Positions 9,008 to 18,618 of a stretch of DNA of 64,000 bases are shown in pieces. Origin of the DNA: Pluralibacter gergoviae ATCC 33028 = NBRC 105706 (GTDB lineage Bacteria; Pseudomonadota; Gammaproteobacteria; Enterobacterales; Enterobacteriaceae); the NCBI RefSeq assembly GCF_001598855.1, contig NZ_BCZS01000003.1, positions 269,072 through 333,071 on the forward strand. Reading direction: 5' to 3'. How positions within the stretch are numbered: the first letter of the stretch is position 1; each line of letters opens with the position of its first letter. The notes beneath the pieces are model-generated. The model had not been told where the DNA came from and searched no databases. It saw only the letters and a program-made list of their open reading frames with translations. Both the position numbers and the translations under genes were made by a program.

Positions 9008-10036
9008 ATGAGCGCACTTGCCCTGCCCGTTCTGGATTTTGCCCGTTATCTCAATCCGGCTGAAAAAGCGGCCTTTCTGGCCGATCTTCGCCGCGCTGCC
9101 CGCGATAGCGGCTTTTTTTATCTCATTAACCACGGCGTCGATGCCGGGCTTCAGCGCTCCGTTCAGCGCCTGGCGCGGCAGTTTTTCGCCCTTCCCGATA
9201 CGCAGAAGCAGCAGGTAGCGATGATCCACTCTCCGCACTTTCGCGGCTATAACCGCGCGGCGTCGGAACTGACGCGAGGCCAGCCGGACTGGCGGGAGCA
9301 GTTTGATATTGGCGCCGAGCGCCCTGCACTCCCATTGAGCGAACGGGCGCCGCGCTGGCAGCGGTTGCAGGGACCGAATTTATGGCCGCAGGCGCTGCCC
9401 GAGCTGAAGCCCGTCCTGCTAACGTGGCAAAAGAGTATGGCAGGCGTCGGCTTTATGCTGCTGCGGGCCTTCGCCGAGGCGCTGCGCCTGCCGGCCGATG
9501 CTTTCGATAGGCTCTACGGCGACCGGCCCAATGAACATATTAAACTCATTCGCTACCCGGGCCAGCCCGCCGGCGAGAGCAATCAGGGCGTCGGCGCCCA
9601 CAAAGACTCCGGCTTTCTCAGCTTTTTGCTGCAGGACGCGCAGCAGGGACTGCAGGTGGAAGTTGAGCCCGGCCGCTGGACCGATGCGGCGCCGCTGGCG
9701 GGCAGCTTTGTGGTCAATATCGGCGAGCTGCTGGAGCTTGCCACCAACGGTTATTTGCGGGCCACGGTACACCGCGTTGTCTCTCCGCCATCCGGTCAGG
9801 AGCGCCTGTCGATAGCCTTTTTCCTCGGCGCGCAGCTCGATGCGGTGGTCCCGGTCTACGCCCTGCCCGCCGATCTGGCGCAGGAGGCCCGCGGCCCGGA
9901 TAGCGATCCCGAGAATCCGCTGCTGCGCGACGTCGGCTGGAACTACCTGAAGGGGCGTCTGCGCTCGCATCCGGACGTTGCCGCCCGCTACTACCCGGAT
10001 CTTTTTCGCGAACGCGCTGAACACGCCACCGTTTAA
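9008..10036 (+). CDS. 2-oxoglutarate/Fe(II) oxygenase, isopenicillin N synthase-like
   Basis: A 342-residue cytoplasmic oxygenase. The iron triad is His198-x-Asp200 in GAHKDSGF and His near 254 in TVHRV. The 2-oxoglutarate-binding Arg and Ser lie in QERLSIAF near 265. An N-terminal DIOX_N-type segment (VLDFARYL, DSGFFYLINHGV) is present, as in isopenicillin N synthase, gibberellin oxidases and ethylene-forming enzyme. The start at 9008 has GGAGG at 9000-9003; an ATG at 8996 overlaps that box. It is the first gene of an operon with a Met-like ABC importer, by analogy with taurine dioxygenase beside the TauABC importer. This suggests it oxidises the imported compound. Substrate is unknown. Confidence 0.83.
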   Translation: MSALALPVLDFARYLNPAEKAAFLADLRRAARDSGFFYLINHGVDAGLQRSVQRLARQFFALPDTQKQQVAMIHSPHFRGYNRAASELTRGQPDWREQFDIGAERPALPLSERAPRWQRLQGPNLWPQALPELKPVLLTWQKSMAGVGFMLLRAFAEALRLPADAFDRLYGDRPNEHIKLIRYPGQPAGESNQGVGAHKDSGFLSFLLQDAQQGLQVEVEPGRWTDAAPLAGSFVVNIGELLELATNGYLRATVHRVVSPPSGQERLSIAFFLGAQLDAVVPVYALPADLAQEARGPDSDPENPLLRDVGWNYLKGRLRSHPDVAARYYPDLFRERAEHATV

Positions 10037-10056
10037 TCCCAACTGAAGGCCACACT

Positions 10057-10866
10057 ATGCATAATAAGACCCTGTTTCGCCCGTTTTTTGTTACCCTGTC
10101 ACTTTCTCTGGCGTGGAGCAGCGCTTACGCGGAGGTTCTGCGGGTTGCCGCCGACCCGGTCCCGCACGCGGAGATACTGAATTACGTTAAAAAAATCGAT
10201 CCCAGCTTAGATCTGAAGGTGGTTGAACTGACCAGCGGCGTTAACGCCAACGAGCTGCTGGCTAACGGCGATGTGGATGCCAACTACTTCCAGCATCTGC
10301 CCTACCTGAGAGACCAGGAGCAGGCGCTGGGCAAGACGTTTACCGTCGTCGCTTCGGTACACATTGAGCCGCTGGGCATATACTCCCGCAGGCATAAGGA
10401 CCTCAAGTCGCTGCCGGACGGCGCGAGCGTCGCGGTACCGAACAACCCCTCCAACCTGAGCCGGGCGCTGTTTCTGCTGCAAAAGGCGGGGCTGATAACC
10501 CTCGGCGGTAAATTTAGCGATCCCTCAACCACGCTGGCGACAGTGAAAGACATCAGCGGTAATTCCCGGCATCTGAAAATCCTCGAGGTTGAAGCCGCCC
10601 AGCTGCCCCGCTCGCTTGATGATGTGGATTTAGCGGTGATTAACGGTAATTACGCGCTGGAGGCGGGCCTGTCGCCGGCGAAAGATGCCCTGGGGCTTGA
10701 GAGCGCCGCCAACAACCCCTACGCCAATCTGCTGGTCACCACGCCTGCGCTGGCCAACAACCCGCGCATCAAGACGCTGGCCAAAGACCTGACCTCGCCG
10801 CAGGTGGCGGAATTCATCCGCAAAACCTACAGCGGTTCGGTGATCCCGGTAGCGCAGCAGCCGTGA
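10057..10866 (+). CDS. MetQ/NlpA-family substrate-binding protein
   Basis: A 269-residue periplasmic binding protein of the MetQ (NlpA, lipoprotein-9) family. Family features include [24 protein letters not shown] and the hinge motif IPNN-like [14 protein letters not shown]. The signal peptide ends SSAYA-EV with no lipobox cysteine, so the mature protein should be soluble in the periplasm rather than lipid-anchored like E. coli MetQ. It follows the oxygenase after 20 bases and overlaps the ATPase gene by four bases, so it belongs to the same operon. Methionine itself or another sulfur or amino compound may be the ligand. Confidence 0.85.
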   Translation: MHNKTLFRPFFVTLSLSLAWSSAYAEVLRVAADPVPHAEILNYVKKIDPSLDLKVVELTSGVNANELLANGDVDANYFQHLPYLRDQEQALGKTFTVVASVHIEPLGIYSRRHKDLKSLPDGASVAVPNNPSNLSRALFLLQKAGLITLGGKFSDPSTTLATVKDISGNSRHLKILEVEAAQLPRSLDDVDLAVINGNYALEAGLSPAKDALGLESAANNPYANLLVTTPALANNPRIKTLAKDLTSPQVAEFIRKTYSGSVIPVAQQP

Positions 10867-11654
10867 TTGAGATCATCGGCCTGAATAAAACCTACCCCGG
10901 TGCGGGCCAGCCGGCGCTGAAAGAGATTAACCTGCAGATACCGGCGGGGACGATCTTCGGCATCCTCGGGCGCAGCGGCGCCGGGAAAAGCACGCTGATT
11001 CGCTGCCTTAATCTGCTGGAGAGGCCAACGTCCGGCGCAATTTTGGTGAACGGGTGCGATATCATCGGCATGAATGGCGCCGCCCTGCGCGAGTACCGCC
11101 AGCGCACCGGGATGATTTTCCAGCACTTCAACCTGCTTCACGCCCGCACCGTGGCGGAGAACATTGCCGTGCCGCTGGAAATTGGCCGGGTTGCAAAGGC
11201 GGCCCGCAGGGCGCGGGTAGAGGAGCTGCTGGCGCTGGTTGGCCTGCAGGATAAGGGGGAGGCGTATCCTTCGCAGCTCTCCGGCGGGCAGAAGCAGCGC
11301 GTCGGTATCGCCCGCGCGCTGGCGGCGCGGCCCAGCGTGCTGCTCTGCGACGAGGCCACCAGCGCCCTCGATCCGCAGACCACCGTATCGATCCTCGACC
11401 TGCTGGCGGAAATAAACCGCCAGCTGAAGCTGACGATTGTGCTGATCACTCACCAGCTGGAGGTGGTCAAAGCGCTCTGCGACAGCGCCGCCCTGCTGGA
11501 ACACGGCGAGCTTGTAGAGAGCGGCCGCATCGCCGATCTGCTGACCGCGCCCTGGTCAAGGCTGCGCCAGCAGCTGCTGCACGACCCGCGGGCTGAGGAG
11601 GCGTTTCTTGCACGCCACGGCATAAACGGGAGGCCGCTATGCACAGTAGCATGA
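10863..11654 (+). CDS. MetN-like ABC ATPase lacking the C-terminal NIL domain
   Basis: A 263-residue ABC importer ATPase. Walker A is GRSGAGKST, the signature is [15 protein letters not shown] and Walker B is [12 protein letters not shown]. It resembles MetN, but E. coli MetN has about 343 residues, with a C-terminal domain that binds methionine and shuts transport down. Here the protein ends soon after the H-loop, so that feedback domain is absent. It overlaps the binding protein by four bases and the permease by sixteen. Confidence 0.88.
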   Translation: MIEIIGLNKTYPGAGQPALKEINLQIPAGTIFGILGRSGAGKSTLIRCLNLLERPTSGAILVNGCDIIGMNGAALREYRQRTGMIFQHFNLLHARTVAENIAVPLEIGRVAKAARRARVEELLALVGLQDKGEAYPSQLSGGQKQRVGIARALAARPSVLLCDEATSALDPQTTVSILDLLAEINRQLKLTIVLITHQLEVVKALCDSAALLEHGELVESGRIADLLTAPWSRLRQQLLHDPRAEEAFLARHGINGRPLCTVA

Positions 11655-12310
11655 GCTGGGATGCGCTGTGGCCGCTGCTGTACGACGGCACGCTGGAAAC
11701 TCTTTATATGGTAAGCCTGTCTGCGCTGTTTACCGTCCTGCTGGGGCTACCGACCGGGGTACTGCTTTATGTGTCCAGGCCGGGCGGCGTGGCGCCGCTG
11801 CCCAAAATCAACGCCCTGCTCGGCGCCATCATCAATACCGGCCGTTCGCTGCCGTTCATCGTCCTGCTGATCGCCCTGATCCCCCTCACCCGCCTGATCG
11901 TCGGCACTACCCTCGGCAGCACGGCGGCCATCGTGCCCATTACCCTCGGCGCCTTTCCCTTCTTCGCAAGGCTTGCGGAAAGCGCGCTCGATGAAGTCGA
12001 CTACGGGCGCATTGAGGCCGTGCTATCGATGGGCGGCGGCGTGCGGCACATTATTTTTAAAGCGCTGCTGCCGGAGGCGCTCCCGGCCCTGCTGGCCGGG
12101 GTAACGCTCACGGTGATCATGCTGATTGGCTTCTCGTCGATGGCCGGCGTCATCGGCGGCGGCGGGCTGGGGGATCTGGCGATCCGCTACGGCTACCAGC
12201 GCTTTAACAACCGGGTGATGTTCGGCACCATCGTGCTGCTTATCGCTATGGTGCAGGTCGTCCAGATGACGGGCGACCGGCTGGTCCGACGGCTGGCGCA
12301 TCGACGATAG
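11639..12310 (+). CDS. MetI-like ABC permease
   Basis: A 223-residue inner-membrane permease with five or so hydrophobic segments and the coupling-loop region [24 protein letters not shown], whose E-A-x3-G pattern contacts the ATPase. Its length matches E. coli MetI (217). The start at 11639 lies five bases behind GGGAGG, so I prefer it to the ATG at 11651. It closes the operon oxygenase-binding protein-ATPase-permease; the next gene is on the other strand. Confidence 0.88.
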   Translation: MHSSMSWDALWPLLYDGTLETLYMVSLSALFTVLLGLPTGVLLYVSRPGGVAPLPKINALLGAIINTGRSLPFIVLLIALIPLTRLIVGTTLGSTAAIVPITLGAFPFFARLAESALDEVDYGRIEAVLSMGGGVRHIIFKALLPEALPALLAGVTLTVIMLIGFSSMAGVIGGGGLGDLAIRYGYQRFNNRVMFGTIVLLIAMVQVVQMTGDRLVRRLAHRR

Positions 12311-12319
12311 ACGCGCGGC

Positions 12320-12769
12320 TTACAAATGCACCATGAGCGCCAGGGCCAGCGCCGCCAGCCCGACCTGCAGCGCATAGCGGGCCACGCGCCAGCGCTTATA
12401 TTCCGCATCATTTGCTTCGCGGATAAGCCGCCCGGCTTCGGTTTCACCGCTGAGGTCCTGGCCGCGACGCAGAATATGCGGGTAATATTTCCTCATGGCA
12501 AAGATGGCAAACTGGTGCCAGATAAAAGCGCCGATCAGTATCCCCGGAATAATTATCAGCCCGGCATAGCGCCCCATATCAGGATGATTAATAAAGCGCG
12601 GGGAAAGCATGAGTACGGCTATCATTACAGCAAAAGATAGTCCAGTGCCCATCCAATATACCGCGCGAGTATTTACCGCACGCACCGCATCCCTGAAGTT
12701 TTTATTTCTGACGGCGGGAGAAAGTCCCGCGAACTCGGGAATACTCCGCCGGGTCCAGTAGATCCTCAT
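12320..12769 (-). CDS. Membrane protein of unknown function
   Basis: A 149-residue protein with hydrophobic segments near residues 40-56, 70-88 and 129-148 and a charged loop between the last two. An AAGGG box precedes the ATG by seven bases. I recognise no family. It converges on the importer operon and diverges from the sugar dehydrogenase gene. Confidence 0.6.
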   Translation of the reverse strand: MRIYWTRRSIPEFAGLSPAVRNKNFRDAVRAVNTRAVYWMGTGLSFAVMIAVLMLSPRFINHPDMGRYAGLIIIPGILIGAFIWHQFAIFAMRKYYPHILRRGQDLSGETEAGRLIREANDAEYKRWRVARYALQVGLAALALALMVHL

Positions 12770-12965
12770 AGCACACCCTTACTTTTCGTTGACAGGTAGA
12801 CAAAAACGCATCACTAACCCCGTTGCCATGATTTAACGCAAATCGCGTTCACGACAGGTTAACGACATTACAACGCGTCTAAAACAACGGTGACCTATAC
12901 TGAAAAACGTTGTTAAGGATTCAACGCATTAATTGAATATACCTCATGGCATGGAGTGATAAGAA

Positions 12966-14369
12966 ATGAATAAGTTATCTTTAATCGGGCAGGCCGTAGC
13001 GCTGTCCATCGCAGCCTGCGGCATCTCTTATGCAGCAGACAGCGCAGCGCAGAGCAAAGTCCAGATTGCTGAGCCGTTTGCCGCCCACGTGCTGGTCAGC
13101 GGCCTGGATGCGCCGTGGGATATGGTGTGGGCGCCGGATGGCTACCTGTGGGTCACCGAGCGTAAAGGGGCAACGATCGACCGCATCGATCCGAAGAGCG
13201 GTAAAAAGCAGGTGCTGGTGAAAATTGCCGACGTGAAAATTGGTCCGCAGCATGAAGGCGTGCTGGGCCTGGCGCTCTCCCCTGATTTCCTGAAGTCCGA
13301 CAGTAAGAATTACGTTTATGCCGCCTACACCTACATGAACGGCGACAGCGAGCGCGCGAAGATCGTCCGCTTTGAATACGATCCGAAAGCCCACACGCTG
13401 GGTAACCAGCAGGACGTATTGGCCGGTATTCCGGCGGGCAGCGACCACAACGGCGGCCGCCTGCGCTTTGGGCCAGACGGCAAGCTGTACTACACCATTG
13501 GTGAGCAGGGTCATAACCAGGGCAAGCACGTTTGCGAGCCTATCGAAGCCCAGCGCCTGCCGACCAGCGCGGAGCTTGAGAAAAAGGATTACTCCGCCTA
13601 CGTCGGTAAAGTGCTGCGCCTGAACAGCGACGGCTCTATCCCCGATGATAACCCGGTTATCGAAGGCGTGAAGAGCCACCTGTTTACCTACGGCCACCGC
13701 AATCCGCAGGGGCTGGTGTTCGTTGGCGATACGCTCTACTCCTCTGAGCAGGGGCCATCTTCGGATGATGAGCTGAACATCCTGCAGGCCGGTGGCAACT
13801 ACGGCTGGCCGCACGTTGCGGGCTACCGCGACGATCAGGCCTACGTCTACGCCAACTATTCGAAGGCCAAAGACTGCGAGTCCGTGAAGTACGATCCGAA
13901 CCACATCCCGGACGGCGTGCCGGTGCAAAAAGAGACCGACTGGAACGCGCCAAACTTCAAGCCGCCGGTGAAAACCTTCTTCACCGTGCCGCAGGGTTAC
14001 ACCTATAACGACGCCAGCTGCGGCGATTCGTTCTACATGTGCTGGCCGACCATCGCGCCTTCCAGCGTGGCCTACTATCCGAAAGACGGCGTCATTAAAT
14101 CTTTCCGTAACTCGCTGCTGATAACGTCGCTGAAAAACGGCGCCATCTACCGCGTGCTGCTCAACGATGACACCAAAAACGTGCAGGGCGACGTGGCGAA
14201 AGAGTTCCACACCACCAACCGCTACCGCATGGCGGTGGTCAGCCCTGACACCCGCAAAATCTACGTCGCGACCGACAACTTCAACGGCGCGATGGATGAG
14301 AGCAACAAGCCGACCCAAAACCTGGCTAACCCGGGCTCGATTATCGTGTTTGAATACACCGGTAAATAG
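12966..14369 (+). CDS. PQQ-dependent soluble glucose/sugar dehydrogenase
   Basis: A 467-residue periplasmic six-bladed propeller enzyme of the GdhB (sGDH) family, which oxidises aldoses with the cofactor PQQ. The signal peptide ends ISYA-AD. Family landmarks are SDHNGGR (catalytic His near 160), GHRNPQG (PQQ-binding Arg near 245), EQGPSSDDELN and GGNYGWPHVAGYRDD, all lined up with the Acinetobacter enzyme. Extra Cys residues in the C-terminal half (CESVKYD, DASCGD, MCWP) could form disulfides. This is the soluble type, not the membrane glucose dehydrogenase Gcd. No pqq synthesis genes lie in the window. A GC-rich hairpin follows as terminator. Confidence 0.88.
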   Translation: MNKLSLIGQAVALSIAACGISYAADSAAQSKVQIAEPFAAHVLVSGLDAPWDMVWAPDGYLWVTERKGATIDRIDPKSGKKQVLVKIADVKIGPQHEGVLGLALSPDFLKSDSKNYVYAAYTYMNGDSERAKIVRFEYDPKAHTLGNQQDVLAGIPAGSDHNGGRLRFGPDGKLYYTIGEQGHNQGKHVCEPIEAQRLPTSAELEKKDYSAYVGKVLRLNSDGSIPDDNPVIEGVKSHLFTYGHRNPQGLVFVGDTLYSSEQGPSSDDELNILQAGGNYGWPHVAGYRDDQAYVYANYSKAKDCESVKYDPNHIPDGVPVQKETDWNAPNFKPPVKTFFTVPQGYTYNDASCGDSFYMCWPTIAPSSVAYYPKDGVIKSFRNSLLITSLKNGAIYRVLLNDDTKNVQGDVAKEFHTTNRYRMAVVSPDTRKIYVATDNFNGAMDESNKPTQNLANPGSIIVFEYTGK

Positions 14370-14377
14370 CGTCCTCA

Positions 14378-14405
14378 GCCGCCGGCCCCCCGGCGGCTTC
14401 TTCCC
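14378..14405 (+). terminator. Terminator of the sugar dehydrogenase gene
   Basis: GCCGCCGG and CCGGCGGC form an eight-pair stem with a four-base loop, followed by TTCTTCC. The T-run is imperfect. Confidence 0.6.
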
Positions 14406-14414
14406 CACTTCCCG

Positions 14415-15302
14415 TCAGGCAAACCTTTTCGCACCGGCCACGCAGAGGATCACCCCAGCCGTCGTCGCCAGCATCGCTGTGCCGATCGATTCGTGCAGCA
14501 GCAGCGCCGAGAGCATCAGACCCAGCAAAGGCTGCAGCAGCTGAAGCTGCCCGACGGCTGCGATTCCGCCGATGGCCAGCCCCCGGTACCAGAAAATAAA
14601 ACCTATCAGCATACTGAACAGCGACACGTAGCCGAGCGCGGCCCAGGCGGTCGGATGAATCGCCGCAGCGGACGAAGGTAACGAATAAACGGCCCCGGCG
14701 GCCATAACCGGCAGCGCGACAACCAGCGCCCAGCAGATCACCTGCCAGCCGCCGAGCTTACGAGAAAGCCGTGCGCCCTCGGCGTAGCCCAGGCCGCAGA
14801 CCGCGACGGCGGCGAGCATCAGCAGATCGCCTGTGGCCGAGGCCGCCGCCGGCTGCCCGAGGGCAAAGCCGGCAACCAGCGCGCTGCCTGCGAGCGAAAA
14901 CAGCCAGAACGCCGGGCGCGGCCTCTCCCCGCCTCTGACCACCGCAAACAGCGCCGTCGCGAGCGGCAGCAGCCCCAGAAAAACGATAGAGCGCGCCGCC
15001 GTGATGTGCTGCAGCGCCAGCGCGGTCAGCAGCGGGAAGCCCACCACCACGCCGCAGGCGGTGATTGCAAGCCCGGCGGCGTGCGCCCGCAGCGGCAGCG
15101 CTTCCCGCCGTACGGCGAGCAGCACCAGCGCCACCGCCGCGGCAAGCGTGGCGCGGGCATAGGTCAGAAATCCCGGCTCGAAGTCCTGCAGGGCCAGCCG
15201 CGTGGCGGGCAGCGAACCGCTGAAGATGACCACACCCGCCAGGCCGTTTAGCCAGCCGCTGGCCGAACGCGGCGCGGCGCTTTGCGCTGCTGAATTATCC
15301 AC
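14415..15302 (-). CDS. DMT-superfamily EamA-type exporter
   Basis: A 295-residue inner-membrane protein with ten hydrophobic segments in two EamA repeats. It begins with a GTG preceded by an AGGGA box. Members of this family export amino acids or other metabolites. The divergent neighbour is a MocR-type regulator, a common pairing in which the regulator senses pyridoxal phosphate or an amino acid and controls the exporter. Substrate is unknown. Confidence 0.8.
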   Translation of the reverse strand: MDNSAAQSAAPRSASGWLNGLAGVVIFSGSLPATRLALQDFEPGFLTYARATLAAAVALVLLAVRREALPLRAHAAGLAITACGVVVGFPLLTALALQHITAARSIVFLGLLPLATALFAVVRGGERPRPAFWLFSLAGSALVAGFALGQPAAASATGDLLMLAAVAVCGLGYAEGARLSRKLGGWQVICWALVVALPVMAAGAVYSLPSSAAAIHPTAWAALGYVSLFSMLIGFIFWYRGLAIGGIAAVGQLQLLQPLLGLMLSALLLHESIGTAMLATTAGVILCVAGAKRFA

Positions 15303-15394
15303 TGTTTATTCCCTCATTGCTGAATGGGCCCCGCGCAGGGGCGTTGACAGCCAGCAGAATAGTGAGCAGCATTCGGTACAATCAAATAATTGTC

Positions 15395-16741
15395 ATGGAT
15401 ACAGTGATGAAGGCGCGGTACAAAACGATCGTTGACGAGCTGGCGCAGGCGATCCGCTCCGGCGGCCTGGCGGCGGGCACCCAGCTGCCGACCCACCGGC
15501 GGCTGGCCGCCGAGCGGCGGGTGTCGCTGGCGACCGCGACGCGCGTCTATCAGGAGCTGGAGGCGATGCGGCTGGTCAGCGGCGAAGCGGGCCGGGGCAC
15601 CTTTGTCAGAGACCTGACGCTGCCCGCCGGACTCGGTATCGATCAGGACGCCGTAGGCGCCAGCATGCTCGATCTGAACTTCAATTCGCCGATGCTGGAC
15701 GACCAGGGCGAACTGCTGCGCCAGGCGCTTCGCCAGGTGGCGACCTCCGGCGATATTGCCGCGCTGCTGCGCTACCAGCCGCACGGCGGCAGAGCGGCGG
15801 ATCGCGAGCAGATCGCCAATGACCTCCGCCGCCGCCGGCTGAATGTCAGCCCGGATAACGTGCTCATCGTCAGCGGCGCCCAGCACGGCCTCTGCGTGGC
15901 GATGATGGCTATGCTGCGGCCCGGGGACGCCGTGGCCGTGGATGCCCTGACCTATCCCGGCTTTAAGGTGCTGGCCACCCTGCTGCATCTTGAGCTGCTG
16001 CCCCTGCCGGTCACCGCCGACGGCCCCTGTCCTGATGCGCTGCACGCGCTCTGCCGCACCCGACACGTTCGCGCCCTCTACGTCATGCCGACGCTGCACA
16101 ATCCGCTGGGCTGGGTGCTGAGCGCCTCCCGGCGCGACGCCCTGGTGGCCGTCGCCCGCGCGCACGATCTGCTGATTATTGAAGACGCCGCCTACGCCTT
16201 TCTTGCGGACTCCCCGCCTCCGCCGCTGGCCGCCCTGGCGCCCGAAAGGACTCTTTACGTGACCGGCTATTCGAAAAATATCGCCACCGGCCTGCGCGTA
16301 GGCGCCGTGGCGGCGCCCGACGCCTGGCTGCCCGCCCTTGAGCGCGCCATTCGCGCCACCGCGTGGAATACGCCCGCCCTGCTGAGCGGTATCGTCTGCG
16401 GCTGGATAGCCGACGGCACCCTGGCGCGGCTGGAAGAGGAGAAGCGGGCCGACGGCCGGCGCCGACAGCAGCTGGTGAGGGAGATGCTGCATCCGCTAAA
16501 GCCCACAGGCCATCCGAACGCCTACTACAGCTGGCTGCCGCTGGGGGAGGAGATCCGCGCCGAGGCGGTCATCAGGCGGCTGAGGGATGACGGCGTTTCG
16601 CTCTCAACGGCGGAACCGTTTTGCACCACCGGCAGCCCTCCGCACGCGCTGCGCCTCGCGCTCGGCTCCGTCACGCTCGCCCAGCTTCGCGACGCGCTGC
16701 AGAAGATTGCCGCCGGGATTGAGTACTGCCGCTATCTGTAG
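15395..16741 (+). CDS. MocR-type regulator (GntR helix-turn-helix fused to aminotransferase fold)
   Basis: A 448-residue transcription factor. Residues 1-70 form a GntR winged helix (LPTHRRLAAERRVSLATATRVY). The rest is a type I aminotransferase-like domain with the PLP lysine in TGYSKNIATGLRVG. Such proteins bind DNA and use the domain as a sensor rather than as an enzyme. I chose the ATG at 15395 because it begins directly at the GntR domain; the frame extends back to 15317 without a plausible ribosome site. It is divergent from the EamA exporter with a short shared promoter region and likely controls it. Confidence 0.82.
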   Translation: MDTVMKARYKTIVDELAQAIRSGGLAAGTQLPTHRRLAAERRVSLATATRVYQELEAMRLVSGEAGRGTFVRDLTLPAGLGIDQDAVGASMLDLNFNSPMLDDQGELLRQALRQVATSGDIAALLRYQPHGGRAADREQIANDLRRRRLNVSPDNVLIVSGAQHGLCVAMMAMLRPGDAVAVDALTYPGFKVLATLLHLELLPLPVTADGPCPDALHALCRTRHVRALYVMPTLHNPLGWVLSASRRDALVAVARAHDLLIIEDAAYAFLADSPPPPLAALAPERTLYVTGYSKNIATGLRVGAVAAPDAWLPALERAIRATAWNTPALLSGIVCGWIADGTLARLEEEKRADGRRRQQLVREMLHPLKPTGHPNAYYSWLPLGEEIRAEAVIRRLRDDGVSLSTAEPFCTTGSPPHALRLALGSVTLAQLRDALQKIAAGIEYCRYL

Positions 16742-17071
16742 GCCTACTCCATCTGTATGAGACACACCGCCGACACAATTTATTTTCATTGCATTTACTT
16801 TTAGAGCTGCGTCAAACTTTTGAAAAATTGTCATTTTTCATTTTTATGCAGATAAAGTGCATATAAAAAGATGAGGTAATGCCAACCTCCGCAGGCGGCA
16901 AGGGCCGGGCGCGGCGGAGATGCATTATTTTGGTGCATCGCCGTACACTTTCCCTCTCGGGCCGCCGGATACAAGAATTTAATAAAGTGTTAAATTGATG
17001 CTCACATAGTGAGTATCACTATGACCACGGCCAAATAAAGAACATACCACGTACAAAACTAAAGGTTCATC
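16742..17071. other. Promoter region of the amino-acid dehydrogenase gene
   Basis: About 330 bases with no gene. A seven-base inverted repeat near the right end is listed separately. Much of the left half is AT-rich, while a GC-rich patch lies around 16884-16975. Confidence 0.4.
17005..17023 (+). promoter_or_regulatory. Inverted repeat, candidate operator
   Basis: CATAGTG-AGTAT-CACTATG forms a perfect seven-base inverted repeat about 50 bases ahead of the dehydrogenase start. It is a plausible site for a dimeric regulator; which one is unknown. Confidence 0.5.
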
Positions 17072-18346
17072 ATGGATAAGTTATCTTACGCCTCAGATAG
17101 CAGCACATCTGCCTGGAACACCTATCTGCAACAAATCGAGCGCGTTGCGCCCTATCTCGGCGAACTCTCCCACTGGGTTGATACCCTGCGCCATCCCAAG
17201 CGCGCCCTGATTGTCGATATTCCGGTACAGATGGATGACGGCACTATCCGCCACTTTGAAGGCTACCGCGTCCAGCACAACCTGTCGCGCGGGCCGGGTA
17301 AAGGCGGCGTGCGCTATCACCCGGATGTCGATCTGAATGAAGTGATGGCCCTCTCCGCCTGGATGACCGTGAAGTGCGCCGCGCTCAACCTGCCCTACGG
17401 CGGGGCGAAAGGCGGCATCCGCGTCGATCCCTTCAAGCTGTCTGAAGGCGAACTTGAGCGTCTGACCCGCCGCTACACCAGCGAAATCGGCATCATCATC
17501 GGGCCGCAGAAAGATATCCCGGCACCGGACGTCGGCACCAACGGCAAAGTGATGGCGTGGATGATGGATACCTACTCCATGAACCACGGCACGACCGTTA
17601 CCGGCGTTGTCACCGGCAAACCTATTCACCTCGGCGGTTCGCTGGGCCGTGAGAAAGCCACCGGCCGCGGCGTGTGGATCAGCGGCCGCGAAGTGGCCCG
17701 CCGCGCCAACATTCCTGTTGAAGGCGCACGCGTAGCCGTACAGGGCTTCGGTAACGTCGGCAGTGAAGCCGCCCGCCTGTTCGCCGCCTCCGGCGCGCGC
17801 GTAGTGGCCATTCAGGATCATACCGCCACGTTGTCAAACCCGGACGGTATCGATATGGCCGCCCTCACCGCCTGGCAGACCGAGCATAAGCAGATCGCCG
17901 GCTTCCCGGGCGCTGAAACCATCGACGACGAGGCGTTCTGGAGCATGGATATGGATATCTTTATCCCGGCCGCCCTGGAGGGGCAGATCACCCGCCACCG
18001 CGCTGAAGTCCTGAAATGTAAACTGGTTCTTGAAGGCGCCAACGGCCCGACCTATCCGGACGCTGATGACGTGCTGGCGACCCGCGGTATCATTGTGGTG
18101 CCGGACGTAGTATGTAACGCCGGCGGCGTGACCGTCAGCTACTTCGAGTGGGTCCAGGACATGGCCAGCTTCTTCTGGAGCGAAGAGGAGATCAACGAGC
18201 GGATGGATAAGATCATGACCGACGCCATGATCCACGTCTGGAACAAGGCCAGCGAAAAAGACTGCTCCCTGCGTACCGCCGCCTATATTGTTGCCTGCGA
18301 GCGTATTCTGCTGGCGCGTAAAGATCGCGGTATTTATCCGGGTTAA
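17072..18346 (+). CDS. Glu/Leu/Phe/Val dehydrogenase
   Basis: A 424-residue amino-acid dehydrogenase of the glutamate dehydrogenase superfamily. It interconverts glutamate and 2-oxoglutarate plus ammonium, or related amino acids. The substrate-binding segments [30 protein letters not shown] and the NAD(P)-binding [13 protein letters not shown] are plain. It is not the ortholog of E. coli GdhA (447 residues, different N-terminus); it resembles the shorter, often NAD-linked catabolic enzymes. It is monocistronic, with a hairpin downstream. I give no gene symbol because gdhA would mislead. Confidence 0.87.
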   Translation: MDKLSYASDSSTSAWNTYLQQIERVAPYLGELSHWVDTLRHPKRALIVDIPVQMDDGTIRHFEGYRVQHNLSRGPGKGGVRYHPDVDLNEVMALSAWMTVKCAALNLPYGGAKGGIRVDPFKLSEGELERLTRRYTSEIGIIIGPQKDIPAPDVGTNGKVMAWMMDTYSMNHGTTVTGVVTGKPIHLGGSLGREKATGRGVWISGREVARRANIPVEGARVAVQGFGNVGSEAARLFAASGARVVAIQDHTATLSNPDGIDMAALTAWQTEHKQIAGFPGAETIDDEAFWSMDMDIFIPAALEGQITRHRAEVLKCKLVLEGANGPTYPDADDVLATRGIIVVPDVVCNAGGVTVSYFEWVQDMASFFWSEEEINERMDKIMTDAMIHVWNKASEKDCSLRTAAYIVACERILLARKDRGIYPG

Positions 18347-18367
18347 TCACCCTGTCATGCGACTTAG

Positions 18368-18388
18368 TGGGCCGCCTGAGGCCCACTT
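18368..18388 (+). terminator. Hairpin after the dehydrogenase gene
   Basis: GTGGGCC and GGCCCAC form a stem shortly after the stop codon, followed by a weak T-rich tail. It is a likely terminator. Confidence 0.55.
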
Positions 18389-18465
18389 GTCATTATTTCC
18401 CTATTTCTATTCTGCCTGCGCCACGCTCCACCATACGCGATCCTCAATTTTCCTGTACGTGAACG

Positions 18466-18497
18466 GTAGGCCGGGCAGACGTTAGCCGCCGCCCGGC
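18466..18497. repeat. REP-like palindromic element
   Basis: GTAGGCCGGGC at the left and GCCGCCGCCCGGC at the right form an imperfect palindrome of the kind scattered between genes in Klebsiella and relatives. It sits between the convergent dehydrogenase and mgt transcription units. Confidence 0.6.
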
Positions 18498-18520
18498 AAG
18501 CGGGCGAGACAAAAAGTCTC

Positions 18521-18607
18521 TTATCTAATCCAGACCGTCAGCAGAATAATGATGAATGCAATAATAGCCACCTGGATAAAGACGTTATCCAGCGATCCTC
18601 TGCGCAT
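18521..18607 (-). CDS. mgtU: MgtU-like micro-protein
   Basis: A 28-residue single-helix membrane peptide beginning MRRGSLDNVFIQ and ending LLTVWIR. It is the last gene of the mgtC-mgtB-mgtR unit, in the same place and of the same length as Salmonella MgtU, a peptide reported to protect the MgtB transporter from FtsH proteolysis. It starts eleven bases after the mgtR stop. A hairpin and the REP element follow. The identification rests on position, length and the short N-terminal motif as I remember it, so the name is less certain than mgtR. Confidence 0.72.
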   Translation of the reverse strand: MRRGSLDNVFIQVAIIAFIIILLTVWIR

Positions 18608-18618
18608 CGCGCCCCCTT

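Noticed and set aside
12981..14408. 475-codon minus-strand frame
   Set aside because: Antisense to the sugar dehydrogenase, which has clear family motifs and a signal peptide.
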